From an uncultured bacterium (lineage in GTDB: Bacteria > Bacillota_I > Bacilli_A > RFN20 > CAG-826), in NCBI GenBank assembly GCA_949297805.1, contig CASFTG010000001.1, positions 496,001-560,000 on the forward strand: a stretch of 64,000 bases of DNA, given 5' to 3'. Below are positions 1 through 8,231 of the stretch, piece by piece (position 1 is the stretch's first letter; each line of letters opens with the position of its first letter). Both the position numbers and the translations under genes were made by a program. Under the pieces are notes generated by a model. That model was not told where the DNA came from. It did no database searches and saw nothing but the letters and a program-made list of their open reading frames with translations.

Positions 1-21
1 GCCGGGAAACCGGCCTTTTTT
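1..21 (+). terminator. Rho-independent terminator of an upstream gene
   Basis: A GCCGG stem, GAAA tetraloop and CCGGC stem are followed by six T. The stem may continue left of the window. It closes a plus-strand gene outside the window. Confidence 0.75.
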
Positions 22-36
22 CGTCGTTTATCCCCC

Positions 37-64
37 TTGAAAAATTAGCCATCCATCGTAATAT
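37..64 (+). promoter_or_regulatory. Promoter of the glycosyltransferase gene, probably leaderless
   Basis: TTGAAA (37-42), a 16-nt spacer and TAATAT (59-64) form a good sigma-A promoter. Only 7 nt separate the -10 from the ATG at 72, and no Shine-Dalgarno is present. Transcription should therefore begin at or within a base or two of the start codon. Confidence 0.6.
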
Positions 65-71
65 TCTTCCT

Positions 72-1115
72 ATGAAACCAATTCGAATTCGCATGCTCTC
101 GGCCGCGACCTCGGTCGAGGGCCAAGGGGTGGGCTCGGCCTATTTGGAACAGGTGGCCTTGGTCAAGCAAATAGAGGAATTCCAAATCCTTTTAAAAGGT
201 GATAAAGGCAAAGCCCAAATCAACCACGTCCATACGGTTAATCCCTCTTTCTATCTCCGGATGGGACGAAAGACCGTCAACGTTTGCTACGTCCATTTCC
301 TCCCAACCACTTTAGATGGGTCGATCAAATTGCCCAAGCCGATCTTCGCCATCTTCAAATGGTATGTCAAAAAGTTATATAAAAAGGCCGATGAGATCGT
401 GGTGGTCAACCCGATCTTCATTAAGCCCCTTATCGAACTGGGAATTAAGGAGGAAAACATCACCTACATCCCTAATTACGTTTCCCCTGACGCCTTCCAT
501 CCTCTTTCTTTAGAAGAAAAGCAAGCGATCCGGGAAAAACTCGGGATCAAGAAAGACGCCTTCGTGGTCTTAGGGGTGGGGCAGGTCCAGACCCGGAAAG
601 GGGTGCTGGACTTCATCGAGGTGGCTAAAGCCAATCCAGAGATCCAATTCGTCTGGGCTGGCGGGTTCAGCTTTGGAAAGATGACCGACGGGTATAAGGA
701 ACTGAAGAAGGTGATGGATAATCCACCGGCGAACGTCAAGTTCCTCGGCATCGTCAAACGGGAGATGATGAATGAGGTGTATAACGCCAGCGACCTCCTC
801 TTCATGCCCTCCTATAACGAATTGTTCCCGATGTCGATATTAGAGGCTGCTTCCTGCGGCGTCCCCTTCCTCTTACGCGACCTCGATCTATATAAAGACA
901 TCCTCTTCGACGATTACCTTAAAGGAAAGGACAACGAGGAATTCGCTGCTCTTATCAAGAAGCTATCCGAGGATAGGGAAGCTTATGAGAAAGCCCGGCT
1001 TCAAGCCGATAACATCGCCGCTTACTATTGCCTTGACCACGTCAAGCAGCTTTGGCGCGATTACTACCCCCGGATCCTCGATAAGTGGAGCGCGGACAAA
1101 CCGATTAGGCAATAA
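72..1115 (+). CDS. GT4-type glycosyltransferase, probable membrane glycolipid synthase
   Basis: A 347-residue GT-B fold glycosyltransferase. The C-terminal half shows the GT4 pattern: a V-G-Q-x-R-K-G segment near residue 169 and the nucleotide-sugar binding stretch P-S-Y-N-E-x-F-P-M-S-x-L-E-A near 252, with the conserved E-x7-E spacing. The N-terminal G-Q-G-V-G-S-A-Y motif with a following E-Q-V resembles the diacylglycerol glucosyltransferases that make diglucosyl-diacylglycerol in Acholeplasma and related Bacilli. A role in membrane glycolipid synthesis is therefore inferred, not shown. There is no signal peptide or transmembrane segment; such enzymes sit on the inner face of the membrane. 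The ATG directly follows a -10 element without a ribosome binding site. Another GT4 function, such as capsule synthesis, remains possible. Confidence 0.8.
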   Translation: MKPIRIRMLSAATSVEGQGVGSAYLEQVALVKQIEEFQILLKGDKGKAQINHVHTVNPSFYLRMGRKTVNVCYVHFLPTTLDGSIKLPKPIFAIFKWYVKKLYKKADEIVVVNPIFIKPLIELGIKEENITYIPNYVSPDAFHPLSLEEKQAIREKLGIKKDAFVVLGVGQVQTRKGVLDFIEVAKANPEIQFVWAGGFSFGKMTDGYKELKKVMDNPPANVKFLGIVKREMMNEVYNASDLLFMPSYNELFPMSILEAASCGVPFLLRDLDLYKDILFDDYLKGKDNEEFAALIKKLSEDREAYEKARLQADNIAAYYCLDHVKQLWRDYYPRILDKWSADKPIRQ

Positions 1116-1128
1116 GCCGACTAACCAC

Positions 1129-1150
1129 TATAATTAACAAGCCAAAGGAG
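1129..1150 (+). promoter_or_regulatory. -10 box and ribosome binding site of the DegV gene
   Basis: TATAAT at 1129-1134 is followed by AAAGGAG at 1144-1150, 11 nt before the ATG at 1162. Unlike many genes here, this transcript has a short conventional leader. No clear -35 was found. Confidence 0.5.
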
Positions 1151-1161
1151 CCATTCATTAT

Positions 1162-2022
1162 ATGAAAATCTGCATCTCGGCCGAAACGACCGTCGACTTA
1201 CCCAAGGACCTATTGAAGGAATGGGATATCCATACCATCCCCTTCACCTTGATCCTTGGCGACCAAACCGGGTATGACGGGGAAGTCACCCCCGAAACCC
1301 TTTACGAATACGTCAAGAAGACCAATCAACTCCCCAAGACCTCGGCCATCAACGAAGCTGAATACGAGGAATACTTCCGTCAGTTGCTTAACGAATACGA
1401 GCACGTCATCCATTTCTCCCTCTCTTCTTGCATCTCCTCAAGTTATTCCCATGCTTGCCTCGCGGCTGAGAAGTTCCCGGGCAAAATCGACGTCATCGAC
1501 AGCCGCTCCCTTTCGACCGGCATCGCCCTCCAAGCCGAATACGCCCATCGGCTATCCTTGCAGGGCAAAGCCCCGGAAGAGATCGTCGAAGCGGTCAGCA
1601 ACCGGATCCCTTATGACCAAGCCTCCTTCTCCCTTGAATCGGTCAATTACCTCTATAAAGGCGGCCGGTGCAGCGCCCTGGCCATGATCGGGGCCAATGT
1701 CTTAGGCTTAAAGCCCGAGATCTACGTCAAAGATGGGAAGATGGGCCCGGGCAAGAAATACCGGGGCCCGATGAAGAAGGTGGTTTTGAATTACGTCGAA
1801 GACACCTTAGCCACCTACAATAACCCCGACAAGGACATCGTCTTCGTCACCTATTCGACCGCTCCCGAGGACGTGGTCCAAGCGATCGTCGAGCGGGTGA
1901 AGAAAGAAGGGTTCCGCCGGGTCTATGTCACCACCGCCGGGGCCACCATCTCCTGCCACTGCGGGCCGCATTGCCTCGGCATCCTCTATTTCAACGACGG
2001 CGACCATGCGATCCTCGATTAA
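1162..2022 (+). CDS. DegV family fatty-acid-binding protein (FakB-like)
   Basis: A 286-residue DegV protein. Family marks are visible: K-T-S-A near residue 59 at the lipid-head binding site, S-R-S-L-S-T-G near 114, and L-x-K-G-G-R-C near 167. The C-terminus carries the family's H-C-G-P-x-C-L-G-I signature. In Firmicutes these proteins hold a fatty acid for phosphorylation by FakA kinase, feeding exogenous fatty acids into phospholipid synthesis. No fakA lies in the window, so the pairing is inferred. The soluble protein has no signal peptide. Its 3' end overlaps the start of the phosphoesterase gene by 17 bases, so the two are probably cotranscribed. Confidence 0.88.
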   Translation: MKICISAETTVDLPKDLLKEWDIHTIPFTLILGDQTGYDGEVTPETLYEYVKKTNQLPKTSAINEAEYEEYFRQLLNEYEHVIHFSLSSCISSSYSHACLAAEKFPGKIDVIDSRSLSTGIALQAEYAHRLSLQGKAPEEIVEAVSNRIPYDQASFSLESVNYLYKGGRCSALAMIGANVLGLKPEIYVKDGKMGPGKKYRGPMKKVVLNYVEDTLATYNNPDKDIVFVTYSTAPEDVVQAIVERVKKEGFRRVYVTTAGATISCHCGPHCLGILYFNDGDHAILD

Positions 2023-3130
2023 GCTTAGCTTCGGTCTATTGCCGTTATTGCTTGCTTGCTCCCCGGCGAAGTCGGTGGGGTTAGATGATTACGTCGCCAA
2101 TATCCCCTTTGAAGGGGAGAGCATGAAGGTCATCCAATTAGCCGATACCCACTGGACTTTCGGCTCCGACCTCGAGGAGGAGGCGGCTTATCTAAGCGCC
2201 CTTATCAACGAAGCGGGGGCCGACATCGCCATTCTCACCGGCGATCAGATACTCGGGGGCAATAAGCGGATTTATACCCGGCTTCTTGATGCCCTTGAGG
2301 AGAGTTCGCTTTCCTATTTCGCTTTAGCCTGGGGGAATCATGATGAGCAGGGACTCTATGATCCCGATTTCCCCACCAACTTAGCCTTAAGCTACGATAA
2401 GTGCCTCAACATCGACCATCCGAATGACGATATATTCGGTAGAAGCAATTTCGTCATCGATTTGACTAAGGATGGGAAGATCGTCCATGAGCTTTACGTC
2501 CTCGACTCCAATAAACTCGATCCCCATGGATTCTCTTTGGCTTACGACGTCATCCACGAGGACCAAATCGAATGGTATGAAAGAATGGTCAACCGGGCCA
2601 AGGACATCAATGGGGCGATCGTCCCTTCCTCGGCCTTCTTCCATATCGCCCTTTGGCAATACGAATATGCCCATCGATTAGCCAACGAGGGGATAAAAGG
2701 CTATTCCTCCGATCCCTCTCATCCGGGTGGAATCATCGACTATTCGGGGGAGATGCATGAGGAGATTTGGGAAATACCTGGCCTTGGCCAGACTCGGACC
2801 TACGCTGGCTATGAAGACAGCGGCTTCTTCGCTAAAGCCGAAGAACTCGGCTCAACTAAAGCCATGTTCGTCGGTCATGACCATAAAAACGATTTCTGCG
2901 CCCTCTATTATGGGTCGGAAGCTAAGGCCAATGATCCGATCGCCCTTTGCTATGGGCTGAAGTCCGGCCAAGGGCTCACCTATCAAGAAGGCCATTTAGG
3001 GGCTAATGTCATCGAGATATCGGCCGCTGGAACGATAACTTCCTTAAAACGGCTCTACCTCGATTACCAAGAAGACAATGTCTATGAATCTGGCGACTTC
3101 ACCTGGGAGGATATCTTCGATGCCATCTAA
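2006..3130 (+). CDS. Lipoprotein calcineurin-like metallophosphoesterase
   Basis: A 374-residue secreted phosphoesterase. The start at 2006 is preferred to the longer reading because it gives a lipoprotein signal peptide ending in L-L-A-C (Cys18). The dimetal site is clear: D-T-H near 47-49, G-D at 79-80, G-N-H-D-E at 110-114 and a late G-H-D-H-K near 290. It belongs to the PhoD/purple-acid-like metallophosphoesterases that act on phosphodiesters or phosphomonoesters outside the membrane; the substrate is unknown. It overlaps degV upstream and the next gene downstream, which suggests one operon. The larger reading starting at 1925 has an Ala/Pro/Ser-rich tail typical of a shadow frame. Confidence 0.82.
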   Translation: MRSSIKLSFGLLPLLLACSPAKSVGLDDYVANIPFEGESMKVIQLADTHWTFGSDLEEEAAYLSALINEAGADIAILTGDQILGGNKRIYTRLLDALEESSLSYFALAWGNHDEQGLYDPDFPTNLALSYDKCLNIDHPNDDIFGRSNFVIDLTKDGKIVHELYVLDSNKLDPHGFSLAYDVIHEDQIEWYERMVNRAKDINGAIVPSSAFFHIALWQYEYAHRLANEGIKGYSSDPSHPGGIIDYSGEMHEEIWEIPGLGQTRTYAGYEDSGFFAKAEELGSTKAMFVGHDHKNDFCALYYGSEAKANDPIALCYGLKSGQGLTYQEGHLGANVIEISAAGTITSLKRLYLDYQEDNVYESGDFTWEDIFDAI

Positions 3131-4013
3131 GTATTCCTGGGCTTATAAGCTGATCTGGATCTTTTTGTTTCTGGCTGGGGGGATCCCTTTTTACGAAGGG
3201 ATCTTCGCCCTGATCCATGACTATGGGTCGGGCTTCGTCTATACCCTTGAGGCTTTGCCGTATTACCTTTGTTTCCTCTTGCTTATCCCGATGGCTTTGA
3301 TTTTCTTCTATTTCGTTTTGCTCGGCCCCCGGTCGAAGGGATTCTACCTTTCTTTATCCCTAAGCCTCGCCACCGGGGGCTTCCTCCTTGTCTTGCTCAA
3401 TGCCATCTTCGTTTTATCGGGCATTTTCGATTCGGTTGTCGAAGGGAGTTATTCCGCCCTCTATCCCCTCGATACTTTATTGATCGGATTGTTCGTCGCC
3501 TTTATTAGCCTCTATGGGCTATATAAATGGAAAAAGTGCGATACCAAGCATGTTTTCCCGGGCTGGTTGAAACTAGTTGAAGGGCTTGGCAAGGGGTTTG
3601 TTGGTCTCGTGGCTCTCTTCTTTGCCGGGGATTTGGTCCTCTCGCTCATCACCATGGACTATTCTTTTGCCCACGCCGCCAGCACCTTCCCCCTTTATAT
3701 GCTGGCTCTTATCATGGTCGGCTATGTGGTGACTTGGCTCTTCGACATCAAGAAACGCTTTTTGGTCAATGCCATTCACCTGGGATTGACTGCCATTTTC
3801 GCCATCTGGTTCGGGATCGCCTATGCCCTTGACCCTTATTTCCTCAATACCTCGATGGTCGCCTTCTTCCCGATTGACTTCATGGGCTCCTTGATGGTCG
3901 GGCCGACGGTTTTAATCGTGGTTAACGCCATCCCGGCTTTGCTGGGAGTGGGGATGAGACTCGTCGCCTGGATACGGCTAAAGAAAAAGATCGTTTCGAA
4001 TATCAACGGCTGA
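3120..4013 (+). CDS. Multi-pass membrane protein of unknown function
   Basis: A 297-residue protein with about seven or eight hydrophobic segments spread over its whole length. The start at 3120 (M-P-S-K-Y-S) is chosen because GGGAGG lies 9 nt upstream and the residues before it are not membrane-like. It overlaps the phosphoesterase stop by 11 bases, so translation is probably coupled. I do not recognise the family. Charged residues are few and fall in loops, without a transporter motif. It ends the operon, as a strong terminator follows at 4039. Confidence 0.7.
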   Translation: MPSKYSWAYKLIWIFLFLAGGIPFYEGIFALIHDYGSGFVYTLEALPYYLCFLLLIPMALIFFYFVLLGPRSKGFYLSLSLSLATGGFLLVLLNAIFVLSGIFDSVVEGSYSALYPLDTLLIGLFVAFISLYGLYKWKKCDTKHVFPGWLKLVEGLGKGFVGLVALFFAGDLVLSLITMDYSFAHAASTFPLYMLALIMVGYVVTWLFDIKKRFLVNAIHLGLTAIFAIWFGIAYALDPYFLNTSMVAFFPIDFMGSLMVGPTVLIVVNAIPALLGVGMRLVAWIRLKKKIVSNING

Positions 4014-4038
4014 AGACGGATAACAAGGGAAAACGCGC

Positions 4039-4073
4039 CGGCTCCGAACTATGTTCGGGGTCGTTTTTCTTTT
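4039..4073 (+). terminator. Rho-independent terminator
   Basis: An 11-bp stem with two G-T pairs (4039-4049 with 4053-4063), a TAT loop and a T-rich tail. It ends the operon of the glycosyltransferase, degV, phosphoesterase and membrane-protein genes. Confidence 0.85.
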
Positions 4074-4161
4074 CGGGGCCGTCACCGCTAAAAAATCAAT
4101 GCAAAATAATTATAAAAACCATTGATTTTGTTGTCCTATCCTCCTAGTATGCCCCTTTGCA

Positions 4162-5592
4162 ATGAAAGCCTCTTCGCTTCCCTTAGTCCGGGTCTTCGCC
4201 CGGAATACCGTCCTCATCAAGATGGCGGTCCCGGTGTTCCTCGAGATGATACTTTCGGTGGCCATGGGCTATGTCAACCAATTTTTGCTTTCCCCGGTCC
4301 CCTTAGCCTCGAACGCCGTCGCCCAAGCCAACCAGATATCGAATATGTTCATCGTCTCCTTCTCGGTGCTTTCGAATTCCTCGCTCATCCTGCTCACCCA
4401 GCTATTGGGCAAAAACGATACCGCCACCGCCAAGAAGATATACAGCCTCTCGATTTACCTTAACCTCGTCATCGGCATCGTGGTGGCGGGCATATTATCC
4501 GGCTTAGCCTTCGTCGTCTTCCCCCTTATGGGGGTGGCGGAAAACGTCGTCCCCTTAGCCAAACTTTACTTGCTCATCACCGCCCCCTCGTTGGTCCTGC
4601 AGGCTTTGACCAATGTGCTCGGGTCGTTCCTAAGAGCTCATAAACGGCTGACTTTCCCGACCGTCGTCGCCTTCTTGACCAATATCATCAACGCGGTCGT
4701 GGCCTCGATATTCATCTTTGGTTTCCCTGATCAAACCATCGAATTCAAGCTGATCGGGGTCGGGATCGCGACCTGCGCCTCCCGCCTGGTTGGCTTAGCG
4801 GCCTCCTACATCTTCTTCAAGATGTCGATCAATGGCTCGCTGTCGGTCAAAAACCTTAAGCCCTTCCCCCATAAACTTTTGGGGCGGCTCATGGGCATCG
4901 GGCTGCCGACCGCCGGGGAGACCCTCTCCTATCAAGCCTCCCAGCTGGTTTTGGCCATCATCATCAATTACGCCGTCGGGGTCTTAGACCAAAACCTAAG
5001 GACCTATATCATCACCTTCACCTCGATTATCTACCTTTTCGCCCAAGGGACCGGGGTGGCGATGCAAGTCACCGAAGGGACGTTACTAGGCGAAGGGAAG
5101 AAAGACGAGGCCGCCCGGCTGGTCCAAGACGTCGGGACCATGGCCCGGACCGTCTCCTTCATCATGGCGTTGCTGATCACCGCGTTGGCTTACCCGATCT
5201 TCACCGCCTTGATGCATCAAGCCTATGCCGACCCCTCGGTCAACGTCGATAATACCTCCCTCCATTCCATCGGGATGATGGCGATCTTCTGTATGCTCAT
5301 CGACGTCGTCTTAGACCAAGGGAGGGCCACCAACCTCGTTTATGTCAAAGGGCTCGAGACGGCGGGCGACATCAACTTCCCGGTCTCGTGCTCGATCGTC
5401 ACCTCCTGGGTTTTCACCGTCGGGGTCTCGGCATTGCTTTGCATCGTCTACGGCCTTGGCATATACGGGGCCTTCATCGGGGCGGCCTTAGACGAATGCG
5501 TCCGGGCGGTCCTGTTCTATATCCGTTGGAAGAAAGGCGGGTGGCGGAATAAGGCCATCACCAAGGGGCTTGGGAACGAAGAAGCCAATTAG
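4162..5592 (+). CDS. MATE family multidrug/metabolite exporter
   Basis: A 476-residue membrane protein with about twelve helices in two similar halves, the normal MATE size. The N-terminal P-V-F-L-E-M segment in helix 1 and the repeated hydrophobic bundle P-L-A-S-N-A-V-A-Q-A-N-Q fit this sodium- or proton-driven antiporter family (NorM/DinF/MepA type). It lies in the cytoplasmic membrane and exports cationic drugs or metabolites; the substrate cannot be read from sequence. The gene stands alone between two terminators. A TAGTAT element 11 nt before the ATG suggests a very short leader without a ribosome binding site. Confidence 0.9.
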   Translation: MKASSLPLVRVFARNTVLIKMAVPVFLEMILSVAMGYVNQFLLSPVPLASNAVAQANQISNMFIVSFSVLSNSSLILLTQLLGKNDTATAKKIYSLSIYLNLVIGIVVAGILSGLAFVVFPLMGVAENVVPLAKLYLLITAPSLVLQALTNVLGSFLRAHKRLTFPTVVAFLTNIINAVVASIFIFGFPDQTIEFKLIGVGIATCASRLVGLAASYIFFKMSINGSLSVKNLKPFPHKLLGRLMGIGLPTAGETLSYQASQLVLAIIINYAVGVLDQNLRTYIITFTSIIYLFAQGTGVAMQVTEGTLLGEGKKDEAARLVQDVGTMARTVSFIMALLITALAYPIFTALMHQAYADPSVNVDNTSLHSIGMMAIFCMLIDVVLDQGRATNLVYVKGLETAGDINFPVSCSIVTSWVFTVGVSALLCIVYGLGIYGAFIGAALDECVRAVLFYIRWKKGGWRNKAITKGLGNEEAN

Positions 5593-5610
5593 GCTATCGC
5601 AAATATAAGT

Positions 5611-5643
5611 AATCGGCGCGGAAACCCATGCCGATTTTCTTTT
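5611..5643 (+). terminator. Rho-independent terminator of the MATE gene
   Basis: AATCGGC (5611-5617) pairs with GCCGATT (5630-5636), followed by a T-rich tail. Confidence 0.8.
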
Positions 5644-5704
5644 AGGCGAGACAGGTTAAGTTGAATCATCCGCGCGATGAATCGAGGTTCCCTTTGTTGG
5701 TCAA

Positions 5705-6142
5705 TCAGACCTTTTTCTCCTCTAGTCCCAATTGGTCGAGGATATAGGGGAAGTAATGGCTGTCGGGGATGATCCATTCGTTTTCCTCGGGCCGATGATC
5801 GTTCGGCAGCACCCGGACCTGTATCTTGCTCGACTCCCGGCTAGATTGGGCGAGCAGTTTGCCCATTTCCGGTAGGCTGATGGGTTCTTCCTCCACGATG
5901 TAGTTCCAAAGTGCGTCGCTGGGGATATTTTCCCCTAAACCCGGGTATTTGATCCAGCCTTGTTCGCAATAGGCCCCCGATTTCCATTCCCCGCCTTCGT
6001 TGAGCCAGACGTAAATGCGGAGCTCTGCCTCCGGGTCGGTCTCAAATATCATCCGATGGGTGGCTGGGTAACGATCGGCGTATCCGCAGCCAGCAAGAGG
6101 GATCAACAAGAGTGAAAACAAAGCAAAGAGGCGTTTTTTCAT
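5705..6142 (-). CDS. Small lipoprotein, member 4 of a tandem family
   Basis: A 145-residue protein with a lipoprotein signal peptide (I-P-L-A-G-C, lipid-modified Cys about residue 19). It shares the core of its three upstream neighbours: an R/Q-Y-P after the Cys, a V-W-L-x3-G-E-W-x-S-G-A segment, and a C-terminal stretch ending in L-G-L. It is the most diverged copy and lacks the P-C-P-L motif. No known domain was recognised. It should sit on the outer face of the membrane. It follows the third copy by one base, at the end of the minus-strand operon. Confidence 0.72.
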   Translation of the reverse strand: MKKRLFALFSLLLIPLAGCGYADRYPATHRMIFETDPEAELRIYVWLNEGGEWKSGAYCEQGWIKYPGLGENIPSDALWNYIVEEEPISLPEMGKLLAQSSRESSKIQVRVLPNDHRPEENEWIIPDSHYFPYILDQLGLEEKKV

Positions 6143-6143
6143 A

Positions 6144-6566
6144 TCAGAAAGGGTTCACGAGGCCTAAGACGGAATAGACATAGTCGTATTGGCATACGTA
6201 GTAGGGGTGCCCTTGTTCGAAATAATCATCAACTTGGAGGCGGGGAACGGGACACGGCAAGAGGAAAACGTCGTAATCATCCGGAATCTTCGGACTCTCC
6301 TTAATGTATGAAGCCATTGTCTTCAACGGGCATTTTTGCTTTTGCATATCGATTAAAGCCGTGTAGAGGGCCTCGCCGGTTTCTTGGGAATGGAATTCCC
6401 CTTCGCCCATCGCCCCCGAACGCCACTCTCCGTCAAGATCGAGCCAAACCATGACGTAGGTTTGGCCTGGTTCCATGACCGCCTCTTGGAAGGCAGGGTA
6501 GTTTTGGCTTTGGCAGCCGACTAAGCCCAAGGTTAAGGCGGCGAGCGTAATCGTTTTCTTTTTCAT
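6144..6566 (-). CDS. Small lipoprotein, member 3 of a tandem family
   Basis: A 140-residue lipoprotein (L-G-L-V-G-C, Cys18). After the Cys come Q-N-Y-P, then V-W-L-D-x-D-G-E-W-R-S-G-A near residue 40 and C-P-L-x-x-M-A-x-x-I-x-x-S near 80, the same order as in the other three copies. Ribosome binding site TAAGGAGG lies about 8 nt upstream. No enzyme motif is visible. Function is unknown; a small extracellular fold is inferred from the conserved Trp and Cys residues. Confidence 0.75.
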   Translation of the reverse strand: MKKKTITLAALTLGLVGCQSQNYPAFQEAVMEPGQTYVMVWLDLDGEWRSGAMGEGEFHSQETGEALYTALIDMQKQKCPLKTMASYIKESPKIPDDYDVFLLPCPVPRLQVDDYFEQGHPYYVCQYDYVYSVLGLVNPF

Positions 6567-6579
6567 TGTCGTTTCCTCC

Positions 6580-7059
6580 TTATTTATAGGGATGTCCTAA
6601 GTAGTCCTTCATTGACTCGTAGTCGATTGAATGATTGTTCAATAGCCCGAGCTCAACGCCGAGATAGACGAACCAGTTCTCATATAGTTGACGGCCTTCC
6701 ATCGATTGGAAATCCTCTAGCGATTCAATTGGGTAGGGGATGATGTGAAGAAGGAAAGCGTCGGGATATTTTCCGGATTTCTTTATCAGCTTCGCCATAT
6801 CTTCCAAAGGGCAGGGTCGGAATTGCTGCATTACCATGATCTCATCGGCCTGGACGGTGAGCGATCTCTCTATTACCGCCCCGGTCATCCAATTGCCTTG
6901 GCCATCGACCCAAGCGTAAAGATCGAACATCGTAAGCGGTGGGCTTTCGACGATCATGTCATAGTAATAGGGGTATTGGTTAGACAAACTGCAGCCCGAC
7001 AAAGAAAGCGTGGCCACCGCGGCGGTTGCCATTATTAATTTCGACCATCGGCTTTTCAT
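6580..7059 (-). CDS. Small lipoprotein, member 2 of a tandem family
   Basis: A 159-residue lipoprotein (S-L-S-G-C). It is the closest relative of the next gene upstream: both have W-V-D-x-x-G-x-W-M-T-G, P-C-P-L-x-D-M-A-x-x-I-K-x-S-G-K and a shared C-terminus E-N-W-x-x-Y-L-G-V-E-L-G-L-L-N. This points to a recent duplication. No family was recognised. It lies in a minus-strand operon with the other three copies. Confidence 0.76.
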   Translation of the reverse strand: MKSRWSKLIMATAAVATLSLSGCSLSNQYPYYYDMIVESPPLTMFDLYAWVDGQGNWMTGAVIERSLTVQADEIMVMQQFRPCPLEDMAKLIKKSGKYPDAFLLHIIPYPIESLEDFQSMEGRQLYENWFVYLGVELGLLNNHSIDYESMKDYLGHPYK

Positions 7060-7063
7060 GCGT

Positions 7064-7546
7064 TTAATCCTCTTTTAATTCGTATGGATGGCCCAAATAA
7101 TCCTCCATCGATTCGTCGTCGATGGAATGCTCGTTCAATAATCCCAGTTCGACGCCGAGATAGATGTACCAGTTTTCGTAATTCCCGATTCTATTCATTC
7201 TTTGAAAGTCATATTCGGTCGCGATTGGGTAGGGCAAAATCGTTAAATCGATATATTCTGGGTCTTTTCCGGATTGCTTAATCATCCTCGCCATGTCCTT
7301 TAAAGGACAGGGGTAGTCTCGCTGCATCGCATAGACGGCCAGGAGGTTCAAGTCGGAGAATCCGCTGTTGTAAGCGGTGATCCCGGTCATCCAATCGCCA
7401 TGATCATCGACCCAAGCCGATACTCTGACTGGGTGATCGGGAGGAAAGTCGTAAAGGTATTGATAGTATAATGGATATTGATTTTCTAAACTGCAACTCG
7501 CTGGCGACAGGCCTAACAATGCTAGCGTTATGAAACGTTTTTTCAT
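7064..7546 (-). CDS. Small lipoprotein, member 1 of a tandem family
   Basis: A 160-residue lipoprotein (L-S-P-A-S-C). I start it at 7546 rather than ten codons earlier, because this gives an M-K-K-R signal peptide and a GAGGAA ribosome binding site 6 nt upstream. It carries the family core described for member 2 and is the first gene of the four-gene operon, being nearest the promoter at 7567-7572. The final residues are acidic. Function is unknown. Confidence 0.76.
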   Translation of the reverse strand: MKKRFITLALLGLSPASCSLENQYPLYYQYLYDFPPDHPVRVSAWVDDHGDWMTGITAYNSGFSDLNLLAVYAMQRDYPCPLKDMARMIKQSGKDPEYIDLTILPYPIATEYDFQRMNRIGNYENWYIYLGVELGLLNEHSIDDESMEDYLGHPYELKED

Positions 7547-7566
7547 CGGCGCTTCCTCAAAACCAT

Positions 7567-7572
7567 ATTCTA
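7567..7572 (-). promoter_or_regulatory. Extended -10 promoter of the lipoprotein operon
   Basis: Read on the minus strand this is TAGAAT preceded by TGA, an extended -10. It lies 20 nt before the start codon, with a ribosome binding site between. Confidence 0.5.
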
Positions 7573-7650
7573 TCACTGAAGAGGATAGTGAAACCTTTTT
7601 TTAAAGAGGCGGTACCGCTTCGCATTTTAGGGCGATGTCGCCGAATAAAG

Positions 7651-7680
7651 TTGTAACTCCTCCCTCCCCTGTGCTATATT
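7651..7680 (+). promoter_or_regulatory. Promoter of the rimP-nusA-infB operon
   Basis: TTGTAA (7651-7656), an 18-nt spacer and TATATT (7675-7680) preceded by TGC, an extended -10. The predicted transcript has a leader of about 80 nt before rimP. Confidence 0.6.
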
Positions 7681-7725
7681 CACCTTGCGGAAATCCCGAA
7701 GCGGTTCCGTGAAGCGAAACTTATC

Positions 7726-7750
7726 AGAGTGGCCTTCGAGCCACTCTTTC
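7726..7750 (+). promoter_or_regulatory. Leader hairpin upstream of rimP
   Basis: AGAGTGGC (7726-7733) pairs perfectly with GCCACTCT (7740-7747), followed by a weak T-rich stretch and then the GAAGGAGG ribosome binding site. It could be an attenuator for this NusA-encoding operon or only a transcript-stabilising stem. No alternative pairing was established. Confidence 0.45.
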
Positions 7751-7766
7751 TATTGAAGGAGGGAAA

Positions 7767-8219
7767 ATGAGCGAAACCGAAAACACCTTAGTCGAATTGC
7801 TGCAGCCGCGGATCAATGAACTCGGCTATGACCTATACGACCTCAGCTTCAAAGGCGGGTCGTTGCAAATCGTCATCGACCGGAAAGAGCCGATCTCCCT
7901 CGATGAGGTCGTAAGCGTCTCCGAGGCGGTCTCCGCCATCCTCGATGAAGCCGACCCGATCGAAGGGGCTTATACCCTTGACTTAAGCTCGGCCGGGGCC
8001 GAGAAGCGGATCGCCCTCGATAAACTCGAGGATTACGTCGGCTCCTACCTCGCTATCCACCTTTCCCATCCTTACAAAGGGGAAAACGATCTCCAGGGGA
8101 CCTTGATTAGTTTAACCCCCGAGACCATTGACCTCGAGATCGCCGTCAAGGCGCGTAAGCAAATTATCCAACTCAATCGGGCGGACGTTGAGAAAGCCCG
8201 CCTCGCCATCAAATTCTAG
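7767..8219 (+). CDS. rimP: Ribosome maturation factor RimP
   Basis: A 150-residue protein of normal RimP length. The N-terminal domain has E-L-G-Y-D-L-Y-D-L and the L-Q-I-V-I-D strand. The mid-protein L-D-L-S-S-A-G-A-E-K-R matches the family's Y-x-L-E-V-S-S-P-G-x-x-R hinge, with A replacing the usual P. The C-terminal domain is the SH3-like barrel. RimP helps assemble the 30S subunit by aiding S12 and S19 loading. Its place directly before nusA is the classic bacterial arrangement. A strong AGGAGG ribosome binding site lies about 7 nt upstream. Confidence 0.93.
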   Translation: MSETENTLVELLQPRINELGYDLYDLSFKGGSLQIVIDRKEPISLDEVVSVSEAVSAILDEADPIEGAYTLDLSSAGAEKRIALDKLEDYVGSYLAIHLSHPYKGENDLQGTLISLTPETIDLEIAVKARKQIIQLNRADVEKARLAIKF

Positions 8220-8231
8220 AAAGGAAACACC

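Noticed and set aside
1925..2005. Extended N-terminus of the phosphoesterase frame
   Set aside because: The residues are a Pro/Ala/Ser-rich shadow of degV, and the start at 2006 yields a proper lipoprotein signal peptide.
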